The notes: a model not told the origin generated them from the letters alone. Counted from the first letter of the stretch, positions 44,353 to 53,731 are shown. The stretch is 64,000 nt of DNA from Timonella corticicola (GCF_042683685.1 NZ_JBHUOP010000001.1:310001-374000), one strand, 5' to 3'. Program-made: numbers and translations.

Positions 44353-45093
44353 TCAACGCATGCCACGACGGTCTGGGCGGGCACGCATCGGATCGATTCC
44401 CTTTGGAATCGGGAGTTTCACCTGGCCGAGAGCATTGAGACGCTTGTTGACCTCAGCGAGTTCGCCACGGTTGAGTTTCTTGCCCTTGAGGCGGTTGATC
44501 TCACGTGTGAGCTTTGGCAGACGAACCTGGTCCTCGTTGTGACCGACGTGCAGGGTGTGCACTGGAACGCCTGGCAGGATGCGGTTGAGTTTCCGCTCTT
44601 CACCGGCGGCGAGTTTGGCGGTGGCCTTTGGCTGGCCCTCAGTCACGAGCACAACACCAACTCGACCGACTGCCCGGAAGACGTAACTCTGAGTCTTCGC
44701 ATCGATCGCGATCGGCTCTTCTGGAATGGTCCAGCCGCGGCGGAGTGTTCCAAGTGCGGCTCGCGAGGCACCCGGTTCACCCTCGATGAGCCCGTACTGG
44801 ATGCGCTCAGCCTTGCGCGCGAGTACGAACATGGCGGCAAGCAGACCGAACATCAGACCGATGATTCCGAGGTAGATGGTCATGCCCACGGACTGGAATG
44901 CAAGCCCGATAGCGATGAACAGCACAAAGACACCGAGAGCGGCACCCCAGATTGCCCAGCGAGCGTTTGGCTCGTTCTGGACGGTCATCTTGTAGACCTG
45001 GAGGACCTGGTGGTACCAGCGTTGCTTCTTCGGCTTCTTTTGCTTGGCAGCAGGTGCGACGTTCTCGTCGCCTGGAGTGTTCTTTCGGGCCAT
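44353..45093 (-). CDS. DUF4191 membrane protein
   Basis: A 246-residue protein with a basic N-terminus, two close membrane helices (about 45-65 and 70-92), and a cytoplasmic C-terminal domain (for example GWTIPEEPIAIDAKTQSYVF and LPGVPVHTLHVGHNEDQVRL). DUF4191 is an actinobacterial family of unknown function that is nearly always downstream of lipA. The ATG at 45093 (MARKNTPGDE) fits; a GTG at 45099 is possible. It lies 69 bases after lipA and ends in a terminator, so it is probably the last gene of the lipB-lipA unit. Confidence 0.9.
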   Translation of the reverse strand: MARKNTPGDENVAPAAKQKKPKKQRWYHQVLQVYKMTVQNEPNARWAIWGAALGVFVLFIAIGLAFQSVGMTIYLGIIGLMFGLLAAMFVLARKAERIQYGLIEGEPGASRAALGTLRRGWTIPEEPIAIDAKTQSYVFRAVGRVGVVLVTEGQPKATAKLAAGEERKLNRILPGVPVHTLHVGHNEDQVRLPKLTREINRLKGKKLNRGELAEVNKRLNALGQVKLPIPKGIDPMRARPDRRGMR

Positions 45094-45162
45094 AGTCACA
45101 TTCTAAACGGTTTGCGGCAGGGCTTTGGCCATGTTCCCCGTGGGCTTAGAGACCGACGGGTG

Positions 45163-46173
45163 TTATTGCGCACGTCCTGCCAGAAGGGCCGATGCTTCCT
45201 GCCGGGCTGAGCCCTCTTTTGCGAGGTGCTCCAGTGTCTCAGGGATGACTCGTCCATGTTTGGTCATTGCCTGAGCCCACAACCGTCCGGCACGATACGA
45301 GGATCGCACGAGTGGCCCGGACATGACACCGAGGAAACCGATCTCCTCGGCGGCCTCAGCCAGATCCATGAACTCTTCGGGCTTGACCCAGCGTTCCACA
45401 GGCAGGTGGCGTGGCGTTGGACGGAGGTACTGGGTGATGGTGATGATGTCGCAGCGGGCATCGTGGAGTGCCTCGAGCGCCTCAAGGATCTCCTCGTGCG
45501 TTTCGCCCATACCAAGGATCAGGTTTGACTTGGTCACCAGCCCCGCTTCGCTTGCGCGCGTGAGTACCGACAGGGAACGCTCGAAGCGGAAGGCTGGCCT
45601 GATGCGTTTGAAGATACGTGGCACTGTTTCGACGTTGTGGGCCAGCACTTCGGGTCGTGACTCGTTTACCTGATCGAGTAGTTCTGGGATGGCGTTGAAG
45701 TCAGGGATGAGTAGTTCTACGCCGGTGGTTGGGTTGAGCCTATGGATCTCGCGCACGGTTTCGGCATAGAGCCAGGCGCCGCCGTCGACTAGGTCATCAC
45801 GCGCAACCCCGGTGATGGTCGAGTATTTAAGGCCCATCTGCTGCACGGATTCGGCGACGCGCAGCGGCTCGCCACGGTCGAACTCGGCAGGTTTACCGGT
45901 GTCTATCTGGCAGAAGTCGCAGCGCCGCGTGCACTGGGAACCGCCAATGAGGAAGGTGGCCTCGCGGTCTTCCCAGCACTCGTAGATGTTGGGGCAGCCC
46001 GCTTCTTCGCAGACGGTGTGGAGATTCCCACCACGCACAAGCCCCTTGAGCTCTGAGTATTCTGGTCCCACGACTGCGCGGGTCTTAATCCAGTCAGGCT
46101 TTTTCTCTATTGGTACGGCCGAGTTGCGCGCTTCAATTCGCAGTAACCTTCGTCCGTCGGGGTTGGCTACCAT
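45163..46173 (-). CDS. lipA: Lipoyl synthase
   Basis: This 336-residue radical-SAM enzyme inserts two sulfurs into octanoyl groups to make lipoyl groups. The auxiliary iron-sulfur cluster ligands are CEEAGCPNIYEC (near 55-66). The radical-SAM motif is CTRRCDFC (near 82-89). A C-terminal Arg-Ser-Ser-Tyr-Arg (RSSYRAG) supplies the last cluster ligand. The ATG at 46173 has AAGGAG upstream. lipB ends 11 bases before, so the two are co-transcribed. The target proteins include the nearby SucB. Confidence 0.96.
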   Translation of the reverse strand: MVANPDGRRLLRIEARNSAVPIEKKPDWIKTRAVVGPEYSELKGLVRGGNLHTVCEEAGCPNIYECWEDREATFLIGGSQCTRRCDFCQIDTGKPAEFDRGEPLRVAESVQQMGLKYSTITGVARDDLVDGGAWLYAETVREIHRLNPTTGVELLIPDFNAIPELLDQVNESRPEVLAHNVETVPRIFKRIRPAFRFERSLSVLTRASEAGLVTKSNLILGMGETHEEILEALEALHDARCDIITITQYLRPTPRHLPVERWVKPEEFMDLAEAAEEIGFLGVMSGPLVRSSYRAGRLWAQAMTKHGRVIPETLEHLAKEGSARQEASALLAGRAQ

Positions 46174-46184
46174 GGTGCTCTCCT

Positions 46185-46826
46185 TCAGTGGATTCCAAGT
46201 TCTTTGAAATTGACGACGAGTCGGTCCGTCAGTGGTTCACTCACCATCGTGGGTGTGATGGTTGTGCCCGCTGCGTGGCTGAGCGTGGTGACGCCAGCAT
46301 CGCTGATACCACACGGGGTGATATGGGTAAACGGCGTGAGGTCATTGTTGCAGTTGAGCGCGAGCCCATGGAGCGTGGTGTCCTGAGCGACGCGCACTCC
46401 GATTGCGCAGAGTTTGTTGGGCGAGGATATCTGAGGGTTTGGCTGATGCCAGACGCCGGATCGTCCTGCCACCTGCTGTGCTGTCACACCAAAGTTAGCG
46501 CACGTTTCGATGACGGACTGTTCGAGCGCTCTAACGTAGGCGATGACATCGAGTGGTTGCGGGAGTGGAACGATGGGATAGATCACGAGTTGTCCGGGGC
46601 CGTGCCAGGTGATCTTTCCACCGCGATCCACGTCGACGGCGGTCAGAGGTGGCTGCGGGTATTCGATAGCGCGCGTTCTGCGGCCAGCCGTATAGACCGG
46701 TTCGTGTTCCACGAGGATGAGCGTTGGCGGTCGACTTCCGTGTGCGACCTCGCTGTGAACGCGCCGTTGGAGGTCCAGCGCATCGCCGAAGGCGGTCAGC
46801 GTTGTGCCTAGTCCGAGCGAGATCAT
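46185..46826 (-). CDS. lipB: Lipoate-protein ligase B (octanoyltransferase)
   Basis: This enzyme moves octanoyl groups from acyl carrier protein to lipoyl domains. The family blocks are EHEPVYTAGRRT, TWHGPGQLVIYPI, the catalytic Lys in KLCAIGVRV, and the catalytic Cys in ITPCGI. The start is uncertain: the ATG at 46826 (MISLGLG) or the ATG at 46835 both fit the family, and a TTG at 46868 is also in frame. It is the first gene of the lipB-lipA-DUF4191 unit. Confidence 0.93.
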   Translation of the reverse strand: MISLGLGTTLTAFGDALDLQRRVHSEVAHGSRPPTLILVEHEPVYTAGRRTRAIEYPQPPLTAVDVDRGGKITWHGPGQLVIYPIVPLPQPLDVIAYVRALEQSVIETCANFGVTAQQVAGRSGVWHQPNPQISSPNKLCAIGVRVAQDTTLHGLALNCNNDLTPFTHITPCGISDAGVTTLSHAAGTTITPTMVSEPLTDRLVVNFKELGIH

Positions 46827-46995
46827 CTCCACCATTCGACCGTACTGTGCCCGATTAATGCCGATCAAGGAGTATCACGATGTGGATCACCGTATCCCTG
46901 CGTTAAGGAGGGATTGAAGTCATGAGTGAACGAGTGCATTCGCGAACACGGTGGCCTCCGGTCAAGGATGCTGCAGTAGCAAGACCCCTGGCTTC

Positions 46996-47409
46996 CTACT
47001 GAGTCTGTTGTTTGTCGCTCGCAACTAGACGTCCGTCTGTATCTGTTGTGATCTCCCATTGATGTCCGGGACCGAAGTCCATCGCATTGTCGAACCAGCA
47101 AAAGTCGAGCTCTGACCTTGAGAGCGTGACAACTTCGATGCCCTGCGTGGTGGTGAACCCGAGCCACTGCGAACCTTCGGAAAGGAGAGGTTCATCTGAG
47201 AACCGTGTTCTGTAGGCTTCGGGGATCTGGTTCAGCGGGGTATACGGACAGACGATGATTCCACTGCTCCAATCGGCGCCGTTGGGTGCTGCTAAGGAAA
47301 TCTCTGAATTGGATTTGGCCTCCGCTATAAGGCCGTCGGCGTAGGAGTCACTGCAACCAGACAGGATGAGCGCAACGGTTATCCCTGAGAGGGTCGCTGC
47401 CGTGTTCAT
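46996..47409 (-). CDS. Small lipoprotein of unknown function
   Basis: The 137-residue product begins with a signal peptide and lipobox (ITVALILSGCSDS, Cys near residue 19). It would be lipidated and anchored to the outer face of the membrane. The mature part has no known motif. The ATG at 47409 is chosen; a GTG at 47418 is in frame. A very short upstream frame (ATG at 47433) ends TGA overlapping that GTG, with GGAG before it. It is divergent from the gene at 47573. Confidence 0.6.
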   Translation of the reverse strand: MNTAATLSGITVALILSGCSDSYADGLIAEAKSNSEISLAAPNGADWSSGIIVCPYTPLNQIPEAYRTRFSDEPLLSEGSQWLGFTTTQGIEVVTLSRSELDFCWFDNAMDFGPGHQWEITTDTDGRLVASDKQQTQ

Positions 47410-47572
47410 GGTCTTCACTGTCCCAGCGTAACCATTTCTCCTTTTCAGTCTTGGATTCGTGCCGTGTCTAGAGCTGAAGGTTTAGCGTGACTATTGCGGA
47501 GATTGAGTGCCGCTCCGGTTCGTTGTCTGACACCTAGGCATGGGTAGAGCGCCCCTGTGGACAACGGTCAAC

Positions 47573-49012
47573 ATGAGCGAGATTTCAGGTGGAGTGGGAT
47601 GCGTGCGAAACCTTACTCAAGATGATCTTGAACTGCTGATTCAGTCAGGTGTGGAACTTGGCGTGCCGCTACAGCGGCCAACCTTCATGAGGGACAGTTC
47701 AATTCCCGTGTTTGACGCCCTGACCAGCAGACAGGAAGCGGCACACGTGCACTTCGCTTGGCTGGGGTCAGGTACGCAAGCAGATGCCCAACGTGAGCAC
47801 TGGCAGAACATGATCGAAACCGTTGGGGCACACACCCCACATATCGGTGTTCAGCAGATTCGGCAGAGCGTTGATCTCGAGGACCTGTGTGCTCTCGCAG
47901 TAACGCCCGCCCGAAGCCTTGTCGAGCATCTCGCAGAAGCACAGGACCCGGTTATCGAAGTCACGCTCAGAACACGCGAACTATGTACCGTGATTCTTCG
48001 GCTTGCCACCGCCGGGGTACACCCACTCGAACTTGATGAACGGCATGTACTGATCGGAGAGCACGGACAACTTGAACTCTCCGCAATGGCGGACCTGTCA
48101 TTTGGCCAAGTACAGGAACACGGTAGTTACCCGAGCGGATTCCAACTCGTCAGCAACTACCTCGACTGTATCGGCCAACATCTCTCGACGCTCACCCATC
48201 AACTCACGGTTCTGAGGGGAATCCTCAACGCAGTCGCCGAACAACCTGATGGACGGACTGGACTTGGTGACTTCGTGCTTGCATTGAGTGCACACATCGA
48301 GATGCCGCGGCCAACGGACTCAACAAGCGCGGAGAGCAGGTCGTCTGGAACCTGGTCACGTCAGCTTGCCTTGGAGACGCAACGACAGCGCAGCGAGAGT
48401 CGGCGTAAGACGGGTGTCGCTGTGGCAATTAGCCTCGTCTGCGCAGCGATCATCTCATTGGCCGCCAATGCGGTGGCGAGCAGCGGCAACCCAGAGAACC
48501 CGCGACAAAGCGAGTTCACATCGACAGTTCAATCCCACCAGATGCTCGCGCAACAACCCGAGCAGGGGCCAGTCGCAGAACAGAACGCCGCTGAGACCTC
48601 CAATGTGCAAAGCACACCACTCGATGTTCTCACCATCGAGGAACTGCTCACTGAACGCCTCGCAACCATCGCCGTGGCCAGCGGTACAGATGAACCCGTC
48701 GATCTTTCACATCTCTACATCCTGGGCAGCGAAGCCGAGCGTGAGGAACAGTCCCGAATCCAACACCTGCGCGAGTCCGGAATCACGATCACGGGGTCAG
48801 AACTCACAGTCACCGAAGCCGAAACGCATCCCGCGTCAGGTGATAACGATTCAATCCGCACGGTCATGGTGTCGTACGACATGAGCTATGCGATAGCCAC
48901 GGCGGAACGTAATGAACAACTCACGGAAACAGAGCGGACCACCCTGGAACTGCACGCCACTGACGCCGGGTGGCGTATCAACTCCGCAACACCCGCACCG
49001 GACACGGACTAA
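47573..49012 (+). CDS. Membrane protein with a possible degenerate kinase-like domain
   Basis: I do not recognise a named family for this 479-residue protein. The cytoplasmic part (about 1-270) has a pattern like the C-lobe of a Ser/Thr kinase: DLCALAVTPARSLVEHLAEA, then VHPLELDERHVLIGEHGQ, then LSAMADLSFG. If that alignment is right, the catalytic HRD and DFG positions are missing. One membrane helix follows (about 283-303, TGVAVAISLVCAAIISLAAN). An extracellular part of about 175 residues, rich in Gln, Glu and Thr, ends the protein. The layout is like a receptor-type PknB with a dead kinase. The ATG at 47573 is chosen; a GTG at 47603 is possible. It is next to TIGR01777. Confidence 0.6.
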   Translation: MSEISGGVGCVRNLTQDDLELLIQSGVELGVPLQRPTFMRDSSIPVFDALTSRQEAAHVHFAWLGSGTQADAQREHWQNMIETVGAHTPHIGVQQIRQSVDLEDLCALAVTPARSLVEHLAEAQDPVIEVTLRTRELCTVILRLATAGVHPLELDERHVLIGEHGQLELSAMADLSFGQVQEHGSYPSGFQLVSNYLDCIGQHLSTLTHQLTVLRGILNAVAEQPDGRTGLGDFVLALSAHIEMPRPTDSTSAESRSSGTWSRQLALETQRQRSESRRKTGVAVAISLVCAAIISLAANAVASSGNPENPRQSEFTSTVQSHQMLAQQPEQGPVAEQNAAETSNVQSTPLDVLTIEELLTERLATIAVASGTDEPVDLSHLYILGSEAEREEQSRIQHLRESGITITGSELTVTEAETHPASGDNDSIRTVMVSYDMSYAIATAERNEQLTETERTTLELHATDAGWRINSATPAPDTD

Positions 49013-49027
49013 ACAAATGGGGGAGCG

Positions 49028-49945
49028 CTAGACCTGCTGGGAAATCCAACGAGCAAGGGCATCAACGCGAGGATGAGAGTACTCGAATCCCAACGACTCC
49101 AGCACGGTCGGTTCGACATGCACGCCGTTCACTATCTCTTGAGCGAACTCACCAACCACTGCCCGCAGCGCAAACGCCGGAACCTTGAGAGCATGCGGAC
49201 GATGAATCTCACCAGCAACCTTCGCCACAAGCTCGCGGTGCGGGACAGTCTGCGGCGCAACAAGGTTCACTGGCCCCCACGCCTTATCGTGCTCGAGAAG
49301 GAACACCAGCGCCCGAACCTCGTCCTCAAGCGAAATCCACGACCACAGCTGCTCACCCGAGCCAAGTGGTCCACCGACCCCAAACTTCAACGGGAGCAAC
49401 AGTTTCTTCAGTGCGCCGCCCTCGGGGCTCATCACCAATCCAGTGCGCGCATACGCGACCCGCGTACCCGCAGTCATCGCGCCAGAAGCCGCGCGCTCCC
49501 AAGCCGTGCACACGCCAGCCAGAAAGGTGTCACCCGAAGGTGAGGTCTCGTCGACAATCTGATCCGGAAAACCGTAGTATCCGGTAGCTGAACCCGATAC
49601 AAGCACCTGCGGCGGGGTTGGGACACTCGTGATTGCTTTAACCAGCGTGGTTGTGGCGCCGACTCGAGACGCGAGGATCTCGCGTTTTACAATCCGATCC
49701 CACCGACGATCACCAATGCCTGCCCCAGCCAGGTTAATGACCCCATACGCGCCATCAATTACAGTGGAATCGATAACCCCAGCACTCGGATCCCACAGCG
49801 AGTCAATGACCCGCGGATTCGGTTCGGTTTTGGCGCTACGCACCAGACGGATCACGTCATAACCCGCATCAAGAAGTGCGTCTACAACCTTCGAACCAAT
49901 AAGACCTGTGGCGCCGGAAACAACTACGTGGGGTGTGTGTGGCAT
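49028..49945 (-). CDS. TIGR01777 family epimerase-like oxidoreductase
   Basis: This 305-residue protein has a Rossmann fold with VVSGATGLIGSKVVDALL at the N-terminus, INLAGAGIGDRRW, and the SGSATGYYG block with the catalytic Tyr. A C-terminal DUF1731 region (LKVPAFALRAVVGEFAQEIV) completes it. The family includes SulA and YfcH and its reaction is unclear. The ATG at 49945 fits. It converges with the gene at 47573 and is separated from sucB by a strong terminator. Confidence 0.93.
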   Translation of the reverse strand: MPHTPHVVVSGATGLIGSKVVDALLDAGYDVIRLVRSAKTEPNPRVIDSLWDPSAGVIDSTVIDGAYGVINLAGAGIGDRRWDRIVKREILASRVGATTTLVKAITSVPTPPQVLVSGSATGYYGFPDQIVDETSPSGDTFLAGVCTAWERAASGAMTAGTRVAYARTGLVMSPEGGALKKLLLPLKFGVGGPLGSGEQLWSWISLEDEVRALVFLLEHDKAWGPVNLVAPQTVPHRELVAKVAGEIHRPHALKVPAFALRAVVGEFAQEIVNGVHVEPTVLESLGFEYSHPRVDALARWISQQV

Positions 49946-50021
49946 CTTTCGATCATACGTGGCTCACAGCAGATCGCATGGTGAGCGCAACGTTTGGAAT
50001 AAAAACTCCCGCACAGAAACG

Positions 50022-50059
50022 ACTTTGGGCGGTGAACCCGAAGGTTCACCGCCCAAAGT
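50022..50059 (-). terminator. Terminator of sucB
   Basis: A perfect 17-bp stem (ACTTTGGGCGGTGAACC and complement) with a four-base loop lies 37 bases past the sucB stop. It separates sucB from the TIGR01777 gene. Confidence 0.8.
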
Positions 50060-50096
50060 TTTACGGAAGCACTATTCCATCAAGCAGCAACTGGCG

Positions 50097-52313
50097 TCAC
50101 AGGCCGAGCTTGTCCTCGAACTTGCCCTCTTCGATGCGGGCCTTAACAGCCGACAGGAAGCGGGAAGCGTCCGCACCATCAACGAGACGGTGGTCGTACG
50201 AGATCGACAGGTGCGTGAAGTAACGGATTGCGATAACGTCCGAACCATCCGCACCCTTAACAACAGCTGGGCGCTTCACCATCGTGCCGGTGCCCAAGAT
50301 TGCAGAGGTACCGATAGGAACGATCGGGGTGTCAAACAGTGCGCCACCCGAACCGGTGTTCGTGATGGTGAACGTTGCACCCGACAACTCGTCTGGCTTG
50401 ACCTTGTTGTCACGGGTACGAGCGCCGAGGTCAGCGATCGACTGAGCGAAACCAACGAGGTCGAGTTCACCAGCTTCCTTGATAACTGGAACAAGCAGAC
50501 CACGCTCGGTGTCTACCGCGATACCGATGTTCTCGGAACCAGGGTAGGTGATGGTCTTGTCCTCAAGCACACCGTTGATCTTTGGGTATGCCTTGAGCGC
50601 TTCAGTCGCAGCAAGCGAGTAGAAGGACAGGAAGGTGAGGTTAGCGTTGTGCTTCGCCTTGAATGCTTCCTTGACCTTGGTGCGCAGGTTCACGATGTTC
50701 GTGATGTCAACCTCGAACACCGTGGTCAGCTGAGCCTGGGTCTGCAGCGCTTCGACCATACGCTCGGCGATGATCTGACGCAGGCGGCTTGCCTTCTCCG
50801 TGGTTCCACGCAGTGGCGAAACTGGCAGGATGGTCGACGCCGCTGCTGGAGCCGCAGGAGCGGAAGCAGTTGCTGGTGCAGCGGCAGGGGCCTTGGAAGC
50901 CTCTGCTGCAGCGAGGACGTCTTCCTTGCGGATGCGTCCACCAACACCGGTTCCGGACAGAGTGGACAGGTCAACGTTGTTCTCGGCAGCGAGCTTGCGA
51001 ACAACAGGGGTGACGTAGCCACTCTTCTTGACTGCCTCAGATGCCGATGATTCTTCGTTCGATGCTGGAGCGGCTGCGAGGACGTCTTCCTTGCGGATAC
51101 GTCCTCCCTCACCGGTAGCGGTTACCGTGGACAGGTCAACACCCTTTTCGGCTGCAAGCTTGCGCACGAGCGGAGTGACAACCCCACCAGACTGCGGCGC
51201 AGCGGAAGGCGCTGGAACTGCTGGTGCAGATACAGCGGCTGGCGCAGGAGCCGGGGTAGGTGGTGCTGGTGCTGGTGCAGGCTCAGCGGCAGGGGCTGGT
51301 GATGCTGCGGCTGCTGGAGTTTGCGCGGCAGGTGTTGCTGCGGAGCCTCCAACGACTGCGAGTACCTGGCCGACCTCTGCGTCTTCGTCTTCTTGGACGA
51401 GGATCGCGGTGATGACACCGGCTACCGGGGATGGAACCTCGGTGTCGACCTTGTCGGTGGAGACCTCAACGAGTGGTTCGTCTACCTCGACGGTGTCGCC
51501 GACGTTCTTGAGCCAGCGGGTGATGGTTCCTTCGGTGACTGATTCACCTAGGGCTGGAAGAGTGATTTCCTCGCCGCCCTGTGTGCCACCTTCGGCGGGT
51601 GCTGCTGGAGCAGCGGCCGGTGCTGGGGTCTCCGCTACAGGAGCGGGTGTTGCGGCTGGTGCTGAGGTCTCTTCGACTGGTGCTGCTGGAGTTTGCGCGG
51701 CAGGTGTTGCTGCGGAGCCTCCAACGACTGCGAGTACCTGGCCGACCTCTGCGTCTTCGTCTTCTTGGACGAGGATCGCGGTGATGACACCGGCTACCGG
51801 GGATGGAACCTCGGTGTCGACCTTGTCGGTGGAGACCTCAACGAGTGGTTCGTCTACCTCGACGGTGTCGCCGACGTTCTTGAGCCAGCGGGTGATGGTT
51901 CCTTCGGTGACTGATTCACCTAGGGCTGGAAGAGTGATTTCCTCGCCGCCCTGTGTGCCACCTTCGGTGGGTGCTGCTGGAGCAGCGGCCGGTGCTGGGG
52001 TCTCCGCTACAGGAGCAGACTCGGCGGCGGGTGCCGGTGCAGGCTCAGCGGCAGGAGCTGTAGCGCCGGAACCGGAGCCATCGCCGATAACCGCGAGTAC
52101 CTGACCGACCTCTGCATCTTCGTCTTCTTGAACAAGGATCTGCTCAAGAACACCCTCGAATGGGGATGGAACCTCGGTGTCGACCTTGTCTGTCGATACC
52201 TCGAGTAGTGGCTCGTCAACGGACACGGTGTCGCCGACGTTCTTCAGCCAACGGGTCACGGTACCTTCGGTAACCGATTCACCGAGAGCAGGAAGTTCAA
52301 CGTTGTTGGACAT
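50097..52313 (-). CDS. sucB: 2-oxo acid dehydrogenase E2 with three lipoyl domains (dihydrolipoamide acyltransferase)
   Basis: This 738-residue protein is the E2 core of an alpha-ketoacid dehydrogenase. It has three lipoyl domains with the modified Lys in STDKVDTEV at about 43, 164 and 288, joined by Ala- and Pro-rich linkers. Two peripheral-subunit-binding domains follow (about 376-413 and 428-464), both with the GGRIRKEDVLAA motif. The catalytic domain ends with SYDHRLVDGADASRF near 706. In actinobacteria such proteins are usually sucB-like E2 of the pyruvate dehydrogenase complex, so the name is a family label. Lipoyl domains 2 and 3 are almost identical and encoded by a direct repeat. lpd lies upstream. 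The ATG at 52313 fits. Confidence 0.95.
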   Translation of the reverse strand: MSNNVELPALGESVTEGTVTRWLKNVGDTVSVDEPLLEVSTDKVDTEVPSPFEGVLEQILVQEDEDAEVGQVLAVIGDGSGSGATAPAAEPAPAPAAESAPVAETPAPAAAPAAPTEGGTQGGEEITLPALGESVTEGTITRWLKNVGDTVEVDEPLVEVSTDKVDTEVPSPVAGVITAILVQEDEDAEVGQVLAVVGGSAATPAAQTPAAPVEETSAPAATPAPVAETPAPAAAPAAPAEGGTQGGEEITLPALGESVTEGTITRWLKNVGDTVEVDEPLVEVSTDKVDTEVPSPVAGVITAILVQEDEDAEVGQVLAVVGGSAATPAAQTPAAAASPAPAAEPAPAPAPPTPAPAPAAVSAPAVPAPSAAPQSGGVVTPLVRKLAAEKGVDLSTVTATGEGGRIRKEDVLAAAPASNEESSASEAVKKSGYVTPVVRKLAAENNVDLSTLSGTGVGGRIRKEDVLAAAEASKAPAAAPATASAPAAPAAASTILPVSPLRGTTEKASRLRQIIAERMVEALQTQAQLTTVFEVDITNIVNLRTKVKEAFKAKHNANLTFLSFYSLAATEALKAYPKINGVLEDKTITYPGSENIGIAVDTERGLLVPVIKEAGELDLVGFAQSIADLGARTRDNKVKPDELSGATFTITNTGSGGALFDTPIVPIGTSAILGTGTMVKRPAVVKGADGSDVIAIRYFTHLSISYDHRLVDGADASRFLSAVKARIEEGKFEDKLGL
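51310..51644 (-). repeat. 335-bp direct repeat in sucB (copy 1 of 2)
   Basis: This copy and the one at 51682-52016 differ by one base (near 51596 versus 51968) and are 372 bp apart, exactly 124 codons. Each encodes a lipoyl domain with part of its linker. Confidence 0.95.
51682..52016 (-). repeat. 335-bp direct repeat in sucB (copy 2 of 2)
   Basis: Near-identical to 51310-51644, it encodes the second lipoyl domain. The first lipoyl domain (about 52080-52310) is similar in protein but clearly diverged in DNA. Confidence 0.95.
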
Positions 52314-52345
52314 TACCTCTCCAAATTTCTAGCAGTGCGATGCGA

Positions 52346-53731
52346 TCAGTTGTGCGCGTGGAGAGGCTTGCCTGCGAGGGATAGGAATGCCTCGCCGAGT
52401 GCCTCGTTCTGCGTTGGGTGTGCGTGGATGAGCGGTGCCACGTCCTCTGGGTATGCCTCCCAGTTGACGATGAGCTGGCCTTCACCGATGAGTTCACCAA
52501 CGCGTGCACCGATCATGTGAACACCAACGACCGGGCCGTCCTTCTTGCGGACGAGCTTGATGAAACCTTGGGTGTTGAGGATCTTGGACTTACCGTTACC
52601 GGCAAGGTTGTACTCGATCGACTCAACGTTGTCTGCGCCGTACTGTTCCTTGGCCTGTGCCTCGGTGATACCCACGGAACCGATTTCTGGCTCGGAGTAG
52701 GTCACGCGTGGGATGCCGGACTCAACGATCGGTGCAGGGTTGAGGCCCAGGATCTGCTCGGCTACGAAGATTCCCTGCTGGAATCCGCGGTGTGCGAGCT
52801 GGAGGCCTGGGACGATGTCTCCGACTGCCCAGATGTTGCCAACGCCGGTGTGGAGCTTTTCGTCGGTGATGACGAAACCGCGGTCGAGGGTGACGCCCTG
52901 TGCCTCGTAGCCGAGGTCTGCGGTGCGTGGGCCACGGCCGATTGCGACGAGGAGGTATTCGGCATCGAAGGTCTTGCCGGATTCGAGTGTGACGTGTACG
53001 CCGTTCGCATCCTGGGTGACGTTTGCGAAGCGGTCGCCGAGGTTGAAGTTAATGCCGCGCTTGCGGAAGGCACGCTCAAGGTTCTTCGAGATTGCCTCGT
53101 CCTCGTTTGGCACGAGGTGTGGCAGGCCCTCAATGATCGTGACGTCTGCGCCGAAGGACTTCCACACGGATGCGAACTCGGAACCGATAACGCCACCGCC
53201 GAGGATGATTGCGGAACCTGGCACGTGCTCCATGGCCAGCGCGTGCTCGGAGGTCATGACGCGGCCTTCGATGGTGAGGCCTGGAAGAGTACGCGAGTAG
53301 GAACCGGTTGCGAGCACGATGTGCTTACCGGTGATGCGCTGTCCGTTGACCTCGACTGCATCCTGGGCCACGAGCTTTCCGTAGCCCTCGATGAGGGTGA
53401 TCTTGCGGGATTTCACGAGGCCCTGAAGACCCTTGTAGAGACCGGAGATAACGCCCGACTTGTAGCTGTTGACGCCAGCCATGTCGATTCCGTTGAGGGT
53501 CGCGTTGACACCGAACTGGTGTCCTTCGCGTACGTTGTCGGCAACTTCGGCTGCGTGAAGGAGAGCCTTGGTGGGAACGCAACCGTAGTGGAGGCAGGTT
53601 CCACCGAGCTTGTCTGCTTCGATGAGTGCAACGTTCTGTCCGAGCTGTGCAGCACGAAGTGCGGTGGCGTAACCACCACTTCCTCCGCCCAGGACGACAA
53701 TGTCGAAGTCGGTGCCGTGAGTTTCGGCCAC
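52346..53731 (-). CDS. lpd: Dihydrolipoyl dehydrogenase (E3)
   Basis: This 461-residue flavoprotein reoxidises the lipoyl groups of E2 using NAD+. The FAD motif is VLGGGSGGYATALRAAQLG (about 13-31) and the redox disulfide is in GGTCLHYGCVPTK (near 45-57). The NAD motif is LGGGVIGSEFASVW, and the C-terminus has the catalytic His-Glu region HAHPTQNEALGEA. The GTG at 53731 has AAGGAG upstream; a slightly longer frame is open to 53749. It lies 32 bases before sucB, so the two form an operon. Confidence 0.96.
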   Translation of the reverse strand: MAETHGTDFDIVVLGGGSGGYATALRAAQLGQNVALIEADKLGGTCLHYGCVPTKALLHAAEVADNVREGHQFGVNATLNGIDMAGVNSYKSGVISGLYKGLQGLVKSRKITLIEGYGKLVAQDAVEVNGQRITGKHIVLATGSYSRTLPGLTIEGRVMTSEHALAMEHVPGSAIILGGGVIGSEFASVWKSFGADVTIIEGLPHLVPNEDEAISKNLERAFRKRGINFNLGDRFANVTQDANGVHVTLESGKTFDAEYLLVAIGRGPRTADLGYEAQGVTLDRGFVITDEKLHTGVGNIWAVGDIVPGLQLAHRGFQQGIFVAEQILGLNPAPIVESGIPRVTYSEPEIGSVGITEAQAKEQYGADNVESIEYNLAGNGKSKILNTQGFIKLVRKKDGPVVGVHMIGARVGELIGEGQLIVNWEAYPEDVAPLIHAHPTQNEALGEAFLSLAGKPLHAHN

